A stretch of 64,000 nt of DNA from Mariaggregatimicrobium sp964498785 (GTDB taxonomy: Bacteria > Zhuqueibacterota > Zhuqueibacteria > Thermofontimicrobiales > Thiofontviventaceae). The stretch lies in NCBI GenBank assembly GCA_964498785.1, contig CAZCJL010000023.1:1-64000 (forward strand). The letters run 5' to 3'. The notes below the pieces were generated by a model. The model ran no database searches. It saw nothing but the letters and a program-made list of their open reading frames with translations, and was not told where the DNA came from. Positions 1 to 9,156 of this stretch are shown here, piece after piece (position 1 is the stretch's first letter; each line of letters opens with the position of its first letter). The position numbers and the translations under genes are program-made.

Positions 1-53
1 AGGAAAATGTCATTCGAGACATGATTCCGGAATGGAAATACTTATACAATGAT

Positions 54-377
54 TTAGTTAAATGGTTCGCCACCGGCAATCACCATAAATGACATGCCCA
101 GATCATGCGCCTCGGTGATAACGCCGCGCATTTTTTCATTGCTTAATTCGTCGCTTTCCGAGTGACGCAGCGCCTGGGCGTAACATCCTTTGCAGCGCAA
201 ATTGCAACGATTCGTGATGCTGAAAATAAGTATCGGCGGCACCTGAATTCCTTCATCCTTATAATGTTTTCTAATTCGCGCCGCCTTATGTTGACAGTGC
301 ACGGTTTTGAAAAAGTGCCAGGCTTGTGCCGGATTTGTGAGTGAAACTTTCAATGCATCTTTAAAGAAAATTTTCAA
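54..377 (-). pseudogene. Radical SAM protein, N-terminal fragment
   Basis: A 107-residue frame carries the radical SAM cluster motif CxxxCxxC (C58, C62, C65 in 'NRCNLRCKGCYAQ') and the SAM-binding GGEP motif at residues 102-105. Complete radical SAM proteins run for about 200 or more residues past GGEP; here a stop follows two residues later, so only the first strands of the barrel remain and no activity is expected. The frame opens with TTG. Homology appears to end near nt 57-62. To the left of that point a plus-strand frame (nt 3-92) is open to the window edge and could be the end of another disrupted gene, which I do not recognise. The broken methyltransferase next to it, on the same strand, suggests a former operon. 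The family assignment is secure; the product specificity is unknown. Confidence 0.75.
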
Positions 378-511
378 AGAGTGTTCAGAATATTAATGTA
401 ACTGGTATTCGCAGACAGAAATTAATTTCTCCTCAAGCTCAATTAATGTAATAAATTCATCGGAATCGCACTGTAATCAGCTTAAATTTTGCCCTTTCAA
501 GACATTTTCTG

Positions 512-778
512 TCAAACATCTCGCGTTTTCCCGGCTCTTGTACCGGCAATCCTGCAAACGATTGGCGCAATTTCGAGAGCAATTTTACCGGTACCGCACG
601 CCACATCAAGGACGACATCCTCATTATTATTGATCGATTGTTTAATCAAATTGATCAATTCATTATACAGCTCACCATTGTTTACCGCTGCTTGTTTATC
701 GTAATTGTGGGATGTTTTATTCCAAAATTATCGTTCCTGCGCGATGCGCTTGCCTTCGGAACGCACATTTGTATCCAT
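512..778 (-). pseudogene. Class I SAM-dependent methyltransferase, degraded
   Basis: Reading the minus strand from an ATG at 778 gives 16 residues, then an in-frame TAA, then about 70 more residues in the same frame. This second part contains the Rossmann-fold SAM-binding motif I 'DVACGTGKIALEIAP', preceded by a helix typical of Methyltransf_25/11 proteins ('FWNKTSHNYDKQA'). The frame then breaks and ends at 512-514, long before motifs II-IV could occur. The internal stop plus the missing C-terminal two thirds mark it as a pseudogene. It lies upstream of the truncated radical SAM gene, with which it probably formed a transcription unit. Family assignment rests on motif I and its spacing; the substrate cannot be guessed. 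Confidence 0.65.
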
Positions 779-860
779 ATTTTTATACTCAATTTTTTGA
801 AATTCCATTATTTAATAATTTTACGGGAAGACAAATAAGATAACGGGTGAAGCTATAAAA

Positions 861-894
861 GGAATCCTGACCAGTTCGAGGCAATCGGGATTCC
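861..894 (-). terminator. Probable terminator of the RND efflux gene
   Basis: An imperfect hairpin with a 7-bp closing stem (GGAATCC at 861-867 with GGATTCC at 888-894) lies 8 nt past the stop of the RND gene. On the minus strand it is followed by TTTTAT. This fits a Rho-independent terminator ending the efflux transcript. Confidence 0.5.
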
Positions 895-901
895 ATTTCT
901 A

Positions 902-3900
902 TTATTCATATTGAAAATCTTTAAATTTTATCCTGAATAAAAGTGCATACATCACCGGGACAAATCCCAGCGTTAACAAAGTGGCAAACGCCAGACCGAA
1001 CATAATAGCCACCGCCATTGGCTCCCACATCGGGCCCCCGCCGAAGTATAACGGTATCAATCCGCCGATGGTTGTTGCCGTGGTAAGCAAAATTGGACGA
1101 ATGCGGCGCTGCACAGCGGTAACAATCGCCAGGTGCGGCTCCAAAGCATTATCCTCAGTTTCGATCCGGATACGGTCGATGAGCACAATGGCATTGTTGA
1201 TCACCACGCCAGCGAGTGAAATCAATCCCAAGAAGGTCATGAATCCGAAATACGAACGCATCACCAGTAATCCGATAATCACCCCGATAATTCCCAGCGG
1301 AATGGTGAGCAGAACGATAAACGGTTTTCGTAGCGAATTAAATTGAAATACGAGTAGTAATACGATGATCAGTCCGGCATACGGCAGTTTTTCATTAATA
1401 GACCGATTCGCCTCCACAGAGCTTTCCATTTCACCGCCGAGTTCGTATTTATAGCCAATGTCCCATTTTCCCTGCTCCTGTTTCAGCCATTTATCTAACT
1501 CCAGCGCTACGTCAATCGGAGTTACCTGGTCAGTGACTTCGCATTTAACGCTGACTACTTTCAACAAATCCCGCCGTCTTATTTTGGATGGCTCCCATAC
1601 CACTTTTAGATCAGCCACCTGTTTTAGCGGAACGTTTATTCCGGTCTGTTGCGAATAAACGTTAATCGTTTCCAGCTTGCCTACATCTTTCCGTTCTGCG
1701 GCAGATGATCGTAGCGTTATCGGGATCACTTCATCTTTCTCCCTGAATTGTGTTGTAACGATCCCGGATAATGCCGTTTGCAGCGACAGGGCAATATCGG
1801 CGTTGGACACGCCGGCTCGTTTTGCCCGCGGCTGGTTTATATTCACAATCAGTTTCTTAACCCATAACCCCCAATCATCATGAATATTTTTCGTCCCTTC
1901 GATTACTGCCATTCTCTGTTTTACTTGATCAGCAATATCGAATACTTTATTTAAATCCTGCCCCATAATTCGAATGTTTACCGGGGAATCGGGTGGCGGG
2001 CCAAAATTTAAGCGAGCGATATTTGGTCTTATCTCAGGATAATTCAGAATACAATACATTTCTAATTTTTGCACCAGTGAATCAACAATCGAGCCGCCGG
2101 ATGTTGTATTCACAATAAAACAGGCGTACCCGGTATTCGCCTGTTCCGGGCTGAATCCGAGCACAAACATCGGTGGTCCCTGACCAATAAACGTTGCCCA
2201 GTTGACAATTCCTTCTTTGGATTCAGATTCCATCAATTCCTGTTTCATGAAAGCTTCAACGTTATCCACAACCTCCATTGTCCGTTCGATGGGCGTTCCC
2301 ACGGGAAGATTCAATTCAGATGTAAATGTTGCTTTATCATTTTGAGGAAAAAATATGTTCGGAAGCAGTGCAAATCCCTGTAATGCAATAATGAAAATGA
2401 TAAACATTGCGAGGACTGTTAGCACCGGATGTTTCAATAAGTTGATCAATGAATTACGATAGGTTCGATAGAAACGGTTATTAAACTTATTTTCCTGACC
2501 GTTTTTTTTCACTCGAATAAAACAGACGCATAACATCGGAATCATGGTTAACGACAGCAGCCATGAACTAAGCAAGGTGATGGTAACAACAATAAACAGC
2601 GGCGCTGTATATTCACCGACGCCGGATTCTGCCAGATAGATCGGCAGAAAAGCTGCAGACGTGGTGAGTGATGACGTCAGTAATGGAATTCTCAATTCAT
2701 TCGCAGAATCAATTGCCGCATTTAGAGGCTTTTTACCGGCTGCCATTTGCACCATGATTGATTCAGACATGACGATTGCATTATCCACCAGCAATCCGAG
2801 TGCGATTATCAGCGCGGCAATGGACATCATATCCAGTCCGATATCCAGCACTCCCATAATAAAGATACTCATAATCATTGCCATGGGAACAAGAGACGCC
2901 ACGACCAGACCGGTTCGAATACCAAGAAACAGCAACATGACGATTAATACGACAGCCACTGCCTGCATCAGATTTCCGGTAAATGACTGAACTTTACGTT
3001 CCACATCCGCGGGTTGAAACGACACAAAATCGAATTCGATACCAATGGGATAGATCATTTGCAGGTGTTTTATTTTGGCTTTAACTGCCTCGCCTAGTTT
3101 AATAATATTACCGCCTTCCCGCATATTAATTCCCAATGCAAGCGCCGGAATTCCGCTTGAGCGTACAACAGATTGCGGGGGATCGGTATAACCGCGGTAC
3201 ACATGTGCGACATCTTCCAGATACAGCATTTCATTGCGGCCCGGGATGTTAATCAGCATCCGTTTTAAATCATCCAATGATTCAAAATTTCCGGTGGGTT
3301 CCAAAACGATATTCTCCCGCTCTGTATTAACTTCACCTCCGGACATGATGATATTTTGGGCAGCCAGTATTCCCATCAGATAATTTGACGAGACGCCTAA
3401 TTCAGCGAGCCGGGCATTACTGTATTCCACAAAAATACATTCTTCCTGTGCGCCGCTAATTTCAACTTTTGCTACTTCACTGATTAACAACAGCTCGTTT
3501 CTGACTTCATCCGCAATTTCTTTTAGTTGTGCATAACTGAAACCTTCACCAGTGATGGTAACGATTGTGCAGAAAACATCTCCGAACTCATCATTAACAC
3601 GGGGTCCAATTACGCCATTTGGTAACTCGCCTCTGGTTTTCGTCCGCTCCACTTTACGGCGCAATTTATCCCAAATCGGGCGCATCTTGGTATATTGTTC
3701 TTTAACGCCGATTGTAATGATGGAAATTCCTGTTTTAGATTCACTATAGATAAAATCGATTTCCGGCATTTCCTGAATCGCCTTCTCCAGCTTGTCAGTC
3801 ACCAGCATTTCCACCCGTTCCGGGCTGGCTCCGGGAAAATCCGTCGTAATGAGCGCCCATCGAATGGTAAAACCGGGATCTTCTGCACGCGGCATATTCA

Positions 3901-3988
3901 AATAAATATTAATACCGGCAACGACAATCAAAATCAAAGCGACTGTTGTAATTCGATTTTTTTCGATTGCAGCTCGCGTGATATTCAT
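902..3988 (-). CDS. RND-family efflux permease (inner membrane pump)
   Basis: The protein has 1028 residues, the usual length for a hydrophobe/amphiphile RND exporter. It shows the classic layout: one N-terminal membrane helix, a large periplasmic loop, a helix bundle, a second periplasmic loop and a second bundle. The transmembrane-4 proton-relay motif reads 'GLLVDNAIVMSE' with Asp at residue 402, the VDNA variant rather than the DD pair of E. coli AcrB. The C-terminal half carries the matching 'GVVINNAIVLID' segment. The gene begins 19 nt after the membrane-fusion gene and shares its transcript. With the TolC-type gene and TetR gene upstream it forms a self-contained tripartite export system driven by the proton-motive force. 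Cargo is unknown; drugs, lipids or bile-like detergents are all possible for this family. Confidence 0.95.
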   Translation of the reverse strand: MNITRAAIEKNRITTVALILIVVAGINIYLNMPRAEDPGFTIRWALITTDFPGASPERVEMLVTDKLEKAIQEMPEIDFIYSESKTGISIITIGVKEQYTKMRPIWDKLRRKVERTKTRGELPNGVIGPRVNDEFGDVFCTIVTITGEGFSYAQLKEIADEVRNELLLISEVAKVEISGAQEECIFVEYSNARLAELGVSSNYLMGILAAQNIIMSGGEVNTERENIVLEPTGNFESLDDLKRMLINIPGRNEMLYLEDVAHVYRGYTDPPQSVVRSSGIPALALGINMREGGNIIKLGEAVKAKIKHLQMIYPIGIEFDFVSFQPADVERKVQSFTGNLMQAVAVVLIVMLLFLGIRTGLVVASLVPMAMIMSIFIMGVLDIGLDMMSIAALIIALGLLVDNAIVMSESIMVQMAAGKKPLNAAIDSANELRIPLLTSSLTTSAAFLPIYLAESGVGEYTAPLFIVVTITLLSSWLLSLTMIPMLCVCFIRVKKNGQENKFNNRFYRTYRNSLINLLKHPVLTVLAMFIIFIIALQGFALLPNIFFPQNDKATFTSELNLPVGTPIERTMEVVDNVEAFMKQELMESESKEGIVNWATFIGQGPPMFVLGFSPEQANTGYACFIVNTTSGGSIVDSLVQKLEMYCILNYPEIRPNIARLNFGPPPDSPVNIRIMGQDLNKVFDIADQVKQRMAVIEGTKNIHDDWGLWVKKLIVNINQPRAKRAGVSNADIALSLQTALSGIVTTQFREKDEVIPITLRSSAAERKDVGKLETINVYSQQTGINVPLKQVADLKVVWEPSKIRRRDLLKVVSVKCEVTDQVTPIDVALELDKWLKQEQGKWDIGYKYELGGEMESSVEANRSINEKLPYAGLIIVLLLVFQFNSLRKPFIVLLTIPLGIIGVIIGLLVMRSYFGFMTFLGLISLAGVVINNAIVLIDRIRIETEDNALEPHLAIVTAVQRRIRPILLTTATTIGGLIPLYFGGGPMWEPMAVAIMFGLAFATLLTLGFVPVMYALLFRIKFKDFQYE

Positions 3989-4007
3989 ATATTAAATCTC
4001 CTTGTCT

Positions 4008-5096
4008 TTACATTTTCACTTTCTGACCTTCATTAACGCGACTGATTCCGGCCGTTACCACCAGATCTCCATCGACCAGTCCCATAAATATTTCCAGACC
4101 CTCTGCCGTCAATTCACCGATAGTCACTTCTTTTCGTTTGATGAATCCGAATCCGGAGTCCTTTGCCGCAGGTTCCACAGTGTAAACAAAACGTCCGTTA
4201 CGATCTTCTGCCACAGAATGAGAGGGGATAATAAACCGTTCCCGTTTGTCGCCTGATTCAAAGCGAATGGAAACAGATGCTGCCATTCCCGGCCGGATAG
4301 ATTCGTCCGCGTCATCCAAACTTACTGTGACCGGAAAGGTTGTTCTCAATCCTGTCGCGGAAACACCGACCTCTGTAATTGTTGCAGTGAATTCTTTTTT
4401 CGGAATTGCATCAAAGCTCACAACCACAGATTCACCTTCCCGAATCCTTGGAATCAAAATTTCCGGTATTGATAATTTCACCTCAATTTGTTTGCCAGCC
4501 GTTAAAGTAACGACAGGTTGACCGGCCGCGGCATTTTCATTCACCTCGGCGTTTACTGAAGCAATATTACCGTCAGTGGGAGCAGATAATCGGGTATAAC
4601 TAAGTTGTAAATTTGCAAGCTCAAGTTGTTTTTTCGTTGCCTGAACAGCAGCGTTTGCAGATTCATAACCCGCACGCGCTGCGTCTAAATCACTGCGTGA
4701 TGCATTGTTGTTTTCGTAGAGCGCCCGCACTCTGTCATAAGAGGCGGTGGCATTCCGAGCCAGTGCTTCAGTTTGAGTCAAAGCGGCTTCTGCCTGCTGT
4801 ACCTGAACCTGGTAATCATTCGCATCCAGTTCTGCGATCAACTGACCCCGCTTTACGCTATCACCAACTCGTATCAAAAGCCTTTTAATTGTTCCCGGCA
4901 CTTTAAAACTCAAACGGGATTCAATACCCGCCTGAGCTACTCCAGTAAATGTTCGTATCCGGGAACCGCCGGTTGAGTACGCCTGCATGTAACGAACCGG
5001 TCGGATAACTTCCTGTTGTTCGACCTCTTTGCTACAGGAAAAACCGAGGATTAACCCCAGCATAAAAATTAAATTCGATTTCAGTTTATACATCAT
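4008..5096 (-). CDS. RND efflux periplasmic adaptor (membrane-fusion lipoprotein)
   Basis: This is a 362-residue HlyD/AcrA-type adaptor. An N-terminal signal ends in a lipobox-like 'LGFSCSK', so the protein is probably a lipoprotein anchored in the periplasm. Next come a lipoyl half-motif ('TFTGVAQAGIESRLSFKVPG'), a long coiled-coil hairpin rich in Ala/Gln/Glu (about residues 95-160), the second lipoyl half ('LSAPTDGNIASVNAEVNEN'), a beta-barrel domain and the membrane-proximal domain. It would bridge the RND pump encoded 19 nt downstream and the outer-membrane channel encoded upstream. An 818-nt interval separates it from the channel gene, so it may have its own promoter. Confidence 0.93.
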   Translation of the reverse strand: MMYKLKSNLIFMLGLILGFSCSKEVEQQEVIRPVRYMQAYSTGGSRIRTFTGVAQAGIESRLSFKVPGTIKRLLIRVGDSVKRGQLIAELDANDYQVQVQQAEAALTQTEALARNATASYDRVRALYENNNASRSDLDAARAGYESANAAVQATKKQLELANLQLSYTRLSAPTDGNIASVNAEVNENAAAGQPVVTLTAGKQIEVKLSIPEILIPRIREGESVVVSFDAIPKKEFTATITEVGVSATGLRTTFPVTVSLDDADESIRPGMAASVSIRFESGDKRERFIIPSHSVAEDRNGRFVYTVEPAAKDSGFGFIKRKEVTIGELTAEGLEIFMGLVDGDLVVTAGISRVNEGQKVKM

Positions 5097-5256
5097 GCCT
5101 CCTCGCTTATTATTATTTTCATATTCTCCGGATTTCAGAAATCTTAGATCCCATGAATCTAATTTCCTGAAAAAGTTCTGATTGCTCCGGGCGATAAAAT
5201 TGAAACCACCCTCTTTTTAAACCCCGATGGGGTGATTTATCAAAACAAAACAGGGC

Positions 5257-5286
5257 AATGCTTTGTGATATCGCAAACAAAGCATT
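5257..5286 (-). terminator. 10-bp hairpin, possible terminator
   Basis: AATGCTTTGT (5257-5266) pairs exactly with ACAAAGCATT (5277-5286). On the minus strand the stem is followed by a T-rich stretch (GCCCTGTTTTGTTTTG). It could terminate transcription coming from the TolC-type gene, although it lies more than 600 nt past that stop, or it could be another dispersed palindrome. Confidence 0.3.
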
Positions 5287-5577
5287 ACGATGGCATTGTC
5301 GTTAATTTAAGGGTATAACATTCTATTTTTCAGAGCGTCATCATACATTGCAGAAGACATTTAAAATATTTTGTGGGCGTTTTTCAGCAAAGACTCATCA
5401 GGGGCTTGTCCCCGTGGAATCATGATTATCGCCACGACACATGATAAGAACACAGGTCAGAATCATTGCTGGCGCTGTATCCAAAGTCCAGTGTATTGTA
5501 ATTACGCTAATATATTAAAATTATTTAGTAGCTGATCACAGGGTAATAATAATGAATTCTTTAATATCTAAAGAGTT

Positions 5578-5781
5578 GGAGTGCGACGCCTTTACAGGCT
5601 GTCCAGGAACTCGATAATTGCCGGACAAACCCTTGCGAAGGTTTGCATCTATACAATATATAGATAATTCATTGAAATTTTATCAATATACAGACCAGTC
5701 TATTTTAATAACCTTCGCAAGGGTAGTTCGTGGACAGGCTGTTTTATGCGTGCAGTGCAATCCATAAAGGGATTGCACTCC
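5578..5781. repeat. Composite palindromic element, one repeat inserted in another
   Basis: The element is bounded by inverted GGAGTGC (5578-5584) and GCACTCC (5775-5781). Its right end, GTGCAATCC-ATAAAG-GGATTGCAC (5755-5778), is homologous to the second hairpin of the compact 57-bp repeat at 21493-21549. The loop of the first hairpin (CCTTTA) is interrupted by an inner element with near-perfect ends (ACAGGCTGTCCAGGAACT against ACAGCCTGTCCACGAACT in reverse) and an exact internal pair ACCCTTGCGAAGGTT / AACCTTCGCAAGGGT. The same TTCGCAA core occurs at 46793-47024. TTTA flanks the inner element on both sides, like a target duplication. Confidence 0.7.
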
Positions 5782-5914
5782 ATATTTACAATAACTTATA
5801 ACACTATAATTTCTACCCCGTGATCGATTACATTATTTATGTTCGAAATCGATATGATGTGGTATTACATCTTTTTTAACCACTTTTGATACAGCCCTGC
5901 ACCATAAAAACCAA

Positions 5915-8320
5915 CTATTCAATAGCAATCCCTTCTTTTTCAAAATATTTATCCGCTCGCTGCAAAAATTCATTACGCAGTTCGGGTGTGGAAAAGAAAT
6001 CAAAGCGACCAAGTCCGCGTTGCACAGCCATTAGATCAATTAGAAAATCGTGGACTGCATTTGCTGCAAATTGATCTGCCACTAATGCCGTGTTTTGGGC
6101 ATCCAATAATTCCACCAAAGTGATCATTCCCTTGGAATATGCATCCTGTACAACTGCCAAAGATTTCCCGGCGGCTTCAGACGCGAGCCGTGCCTGTCTA
6201 ATTGATGCGTAGGAAGCGCCAGCTTTATGAAGCGCCGAGCGGATGCGTTGCTCTAACTGTTCGGTTACCATTTCCTTTTCAAATTCCAATTGCGTTAGTT
6301 CTTTTATTGCTTTCTGGCGTTGGGCAAATTTTTCGCCACCAATAAATAATGGAAAGGATACATTCAAACCCACATTCCAGCTCAAGTCTTTTGGCTGCGG
6401 AAATGAGAATTCAAAGGGCAGAGAAGGTGGTAATTCCACGTTTGCCTCAGTCCCTTTTCCTTTCCAGGAAAAAACATTATTCACCTGCCCCTGCAATGCA
6501 ATCGTCGGCTGCCAAAAACTATTTGTGGCTGAATTTAATACTCGTTTTTGAATTTTAATTGCCTGATCAAGCGACGCCAGTTCAGGAGAATTATTCAAGG
6601 CTTCTTTGACCATAAAATTGCGAAACACTTTGAATGCCTTCAATCCTTCGATAAATTTGAGCAATTTTGTATATGAAGTGATGAGATACGGCGCGCTAAT
6701 ATCAACGTCCGCTGTTGTAAAGCTTTCCTCTGCCGGCCGGTGTAATAACCGGTTCAATTGAATCTCTGCGAGATTCCGTTGTGAATTCGCCTCGATCACA
6801 GATTTTCGGTTCAATGCGACTTCACTCTCCCAACGATAGACTTCGGCTGGGTTTGCGCTACCAATAGTTTCCCGCACACGAGCAAGTTCAAGATTCTGAA
6901 GAGTTACTTTCAGATTGTTCTGCTGAATTTTTTCATACGTTTTTGCCCGCAATACATTTAAATAAGCTGTTGCCGCCAGTTCAGTAATATCCAGCTTGAG
7001 AGTTTCCAGATCATATTCCCGTGTTTTTTGCAGCTTTCTTTGAATGGAAAAATTTGCCCATGCCGGTTCCGAATAAATCACTTGGGTCGCTGTTACCGAA
7101 CCATTAAGCGTACGTTCCGGTTGCTGTCCCAAACTGGCTTCAGCTCTGTCCGGGTCAATCAGCAGATAATTACCACTCAGCTCAATAGCAGGTAATAATT
7201 TTGAGCGAGCGGCATTCACGTCCTGCGCTCCGGCTTCAACATAATATCCTCTGGCCGCCAGCTCCAGATTGGCCTTAATCGCTTGCTGAACAGCGCTGTT
7301 CAAATCAAGTTTACGTTCAATCTCTGATTTATCCGCACGAATAACTTCAGCCTCAGTCATAATTGCCCAGGACGGATAAACTCCGATTGCGTTTGCCGTC
7401 ATCATATTTATTGATAATTGTTTTTTCATTGAAATAGAAACCGGAATGGATTCTGGTGAATCGCCCAGTAAAATGCGTTGAACATTCAACGCCGCCCGTC
7501 GTGCAATCTTGTCAGTTGCACGTTTATTTAGCCCGGCCATCACTCCTTTTTCAACGATTTCATCGCCCACAATTGAAAAACTGGGCAGTTTTTTTTCTAT
7601 AAGATAATCAATCAATTTTTTCATTTCCGAATCGCTTAAACTGGGAAGCGGTAACAGATAAACAGCCTCAATCTCCGGATTCAATTGATCCGGAGCGCGC
7701 ATGACATCATCCTGAACACCGATAAATTGCACCTCCAGATTTAGTTCCTGAAACAAATTATTAGTGTATTGATTCGAATCAGAAAGTTTGTCAAGCCAAT
7801 ACCGATGCATGATAATTGCCACCTTATCAAACCAGACGATATCACGGAACGCCACAAAGTCCCGGCGAAAAGTCGCTGGTACACTGATATAGTTAAGATT
7901 TTTAACTCCGCTAGTTCCGTTTTTCAACGGTAATTTCTGGAACTTTGCGTCTATCACATACGGAGCGATGACTGGTTTGGGCAATGGCCCGCGATGGCAC
8001 ACTTCATTACTCGAAATACTGCCAATGGTGATTACCATATCTACCTCCGGATCGAGTAATAATTTATCAATCGCATCTTTTATTTGTGGAACTTTCCATT
8101 GGGCATTCACCTGTTTATCTTCCGGGAATCGAACATTAAATTCATTTTTTGTTAAATCGATGATTTCTGATTTCATAACCTCTGATATCTTCAGGTAATC
8201 TTCGGAAATGCCATCGATTACCAGCCCGATATTTACATTGCGTAATTCCGTGGAATATGCAATGGTAATTGAAATCAATAAAAAAGTTACCACTCTGTAA
8301 GTAAAACTTAAGAATTTCAT
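5915..8320 (-). CDS. TolC-type outer-membrane channel fused to an ABC substrate-binding-like domain
   Basis: The protein has 801 residues, nearly twice a normal TolC. After a signal peptide (about 1-22), residues ~25-330 resemble the periplasmic-binding fold of ABC_sub_bind (TrpX-like) proteins, with 'DMVITIGSISSNEV' and 'LPSFSIVGDEIVEKGVMAG' as characteristic strands and hinge. Residues ~335-790 are a TolC-family efflux channel with two repeats of long amphipathic helices (for example 'ALNNSPELASLDQAIKIQKR' and 'GMITLVELLDAQNTALVADQ'). It follows the tetR gene by 91 nt and precedes the adaptor and pump genes, so it is the channel of this efflux system. The ligand-binding-like domain could sense cargo or gate the channel; that role is inference. 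The fusion is a single uninterrupted frame. Confidence 0.88.
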   Translation of the reverse strand: MKFLSFTYRVVTFLLISITIAYSTELRNVNIGLVIDGISEDYLKISEVMKSEIIDLTKNEFNVRFPEDKQVNAQWKVPQIKDAIDKLLLDPEVDMVITIGSISSNEVCHRGPLPKPVIAPYVIDAKFQKLPLKNGTSGVKNLNYISVPATFRRDFVAFRDIVWFDKVAIIMHRYWLDKLSDSNQYTNNLFQELNLEVQFIGVQDDVMRAPDQLNPEIEAVYLLPLPSLSDSEMKKLIDYLIEKKLPSFSIVGDEIVEKGVMAGLNKRATDKIARRAALNVQRILLGDSPESIPVSISMKKQLSINMMTANAIGVYPSWAIMTEAEVIRADKSEIERKLDLNSAVQQAIKANLELAARGYYVEAGAQDVNAARSKLLPAIELSGNYLLIDPDRAEASLGQQPERTLNGSVTATQVIYSEPAWANFSIQRKLQKTREYDLETLKLDITELAATAYLNVLRAKTYEKIQQNNLKVTLQNLELARVRETIGSANPAEVYRWESEVALNRKSVIEANSQRNLAEIQLNRLLHRPAEESFTTADVDISAPYLITSYTKLLKFIEGLKAFKVFRNFMVKEALNNSPELASLDQAIKIQKRVLNSATNSFWQPTIALQGQVNNVFSWKGKGTEANVELPPSLPFEFSFPQPKDLSWNVGLNVSFPLFIGGEKFAQRQKAIKELTQLEFEKEMVTEQLEQRIRSALHKAGASYASIRQARLASEAAGKSLAVVQDAYSKGMITLVELLDAQNTALVADQFAANAVHDFLIDLMAVQRGLGRFDFFSTPELRNEFLQRADKYFEKEGIAIE

Positions 8321-8411
8321 AACAAATCTCCCTGTAAAACAGCTAACATCGTTTCAGCGCAGCACCATCATGGAGCTGTCATAAAAATCAACTTTTAATA
8401 TGGGCCACGTT

Positions 8412-8984
8412 TCAAATTGTCTCAGGCCTGGATTTAAACATCGCATCAACCAAAGCTGAACAACAATCGAACAGCGTGGATTTTATGTAATGGTCACTAT
8501 TATTTACCATACGTCCGAAATAGGCCTGCCTGGCAAATCCATACGTAAAAGCCCATATTTTAAAAATAAGTAGTTCCATATCATCATCACAAGCATTTAA
8601 AAAAGTATCATTATCTTTTAATAACTCCCGTATTGCCTGAATACACTCTATCGCAATTTCCTGATATTCATCATTTTCCAGAAATAGTATCCGAAATAAT
8701 TCGCGTTTATCCCTTGCAAAAAGAACAATTCCCATTAAAATATTTAGCACTCCGCAATCTGAATATTCTTTTGTTGTAAATTCTCCAAGCGTCTGCTTCG
8801 CTCTTTTACCAACTTCACTTTTTAATTCACATATTGAGTTAAAATACTTATAGAGCGGAGCGTTAGACGACCTCAGTTGACTGGCAACGTTGCGGGTAGT
8901 GAGTGCATGTAATCCCTCGGTTTCAACAATATCCAAAGCTGCTTGTATTATATCTTCTCTGGAGAATACTGCTTTGGGGGGCAT
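8412..8984 (-). CDS. TetR/AcrR-family transcriptional regulator
   Basis: This 190-residue protein has the N-terminal TetR helix-turn-helix (about residues 8-55: 'REDIIQAALDIVETEGLHAL', then 'TTRNVASQLRSSNAPLYKYF'). A helical ligand-binding domain follows, of the kind seen in WHG/TetR_C regulators. A clear GAGGAGA ribosome-binding site precedes the ATG. It is the first gene of the minus-strand efflux cluster, so it probably represses its own transcript and that of the downstream transporter, as TetR proteins next to RND pumps commonly do. The 13-bp inverted repeat at 9075-9109 is a possible, unproven operator. The inducer is unknown. Confidence 0.92.
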   Translation of the reverse strand: MPPKAVFSREDIIQAALDIVETEGLHALTTRNVASQLRSSNAPLYKYFNSICELKSEVGKRAKQTLGEFTTKEYSDCGVLNILMGIVLFARDKRELFRILFLENDEYQEIAIECIQAIRELLKDNDTFLNACDDDMELLIFKIWAFTYGFARQAYFGRMVNNSDHYIKSTLFDCCSALVDAMFKSRPETI

Positions 8985-9074
8985 AATGTCTCCTCGGGAG
9001 ATGTGTTATATATTATTTAGGCATATTAGCAAATTACGGTTGTTTTTCCCAATATTTATTACAATATTTTTCAA

Positions 9075-9109
9075 AATAAAAGATTCAACCATATAGTGAA
9101 TCTTTTATT
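9075..9109. promoter_or_regulatory. Perfect 13-bp inverted repeat: terminator or TetR operator
   Basis: AATAAAAGATTCA (9075-9087) and TGAATCTTTTATT (9097-9109) are exact inverted copies separated by 9 nt. The repeat lies between the PAP2 stop (9157) and the tetR start (8984), about 90 nt upstream of tetR. On the minus strand a T-rich run follows the stem, which suits a terminator for PAP2. The position also suits an operator for tetR. The sequence alone does not decide. Confidence 0.55.
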
Positions 9110-9156
9110 CAATAGGTAAATATAAAAAATATTTGTGTATAAGTCAATAGTATCAA

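Larger units (their letters stand above)
5097..5914. other. Non-coding interval between TolC-type and adaptor genes
   Basis: No credible coding frame is visible on either strand over these 818 nt. The interval holds a hairpin near 5257-5286, a small GC-rich hairpin (ACCCC-gat-GGGGT, 5221-5233) and a composite palindromic repeat at 5578-5781. The split suggests that repeats were inserted into what is usually a compact efflux operon. Confidence 0.6.
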
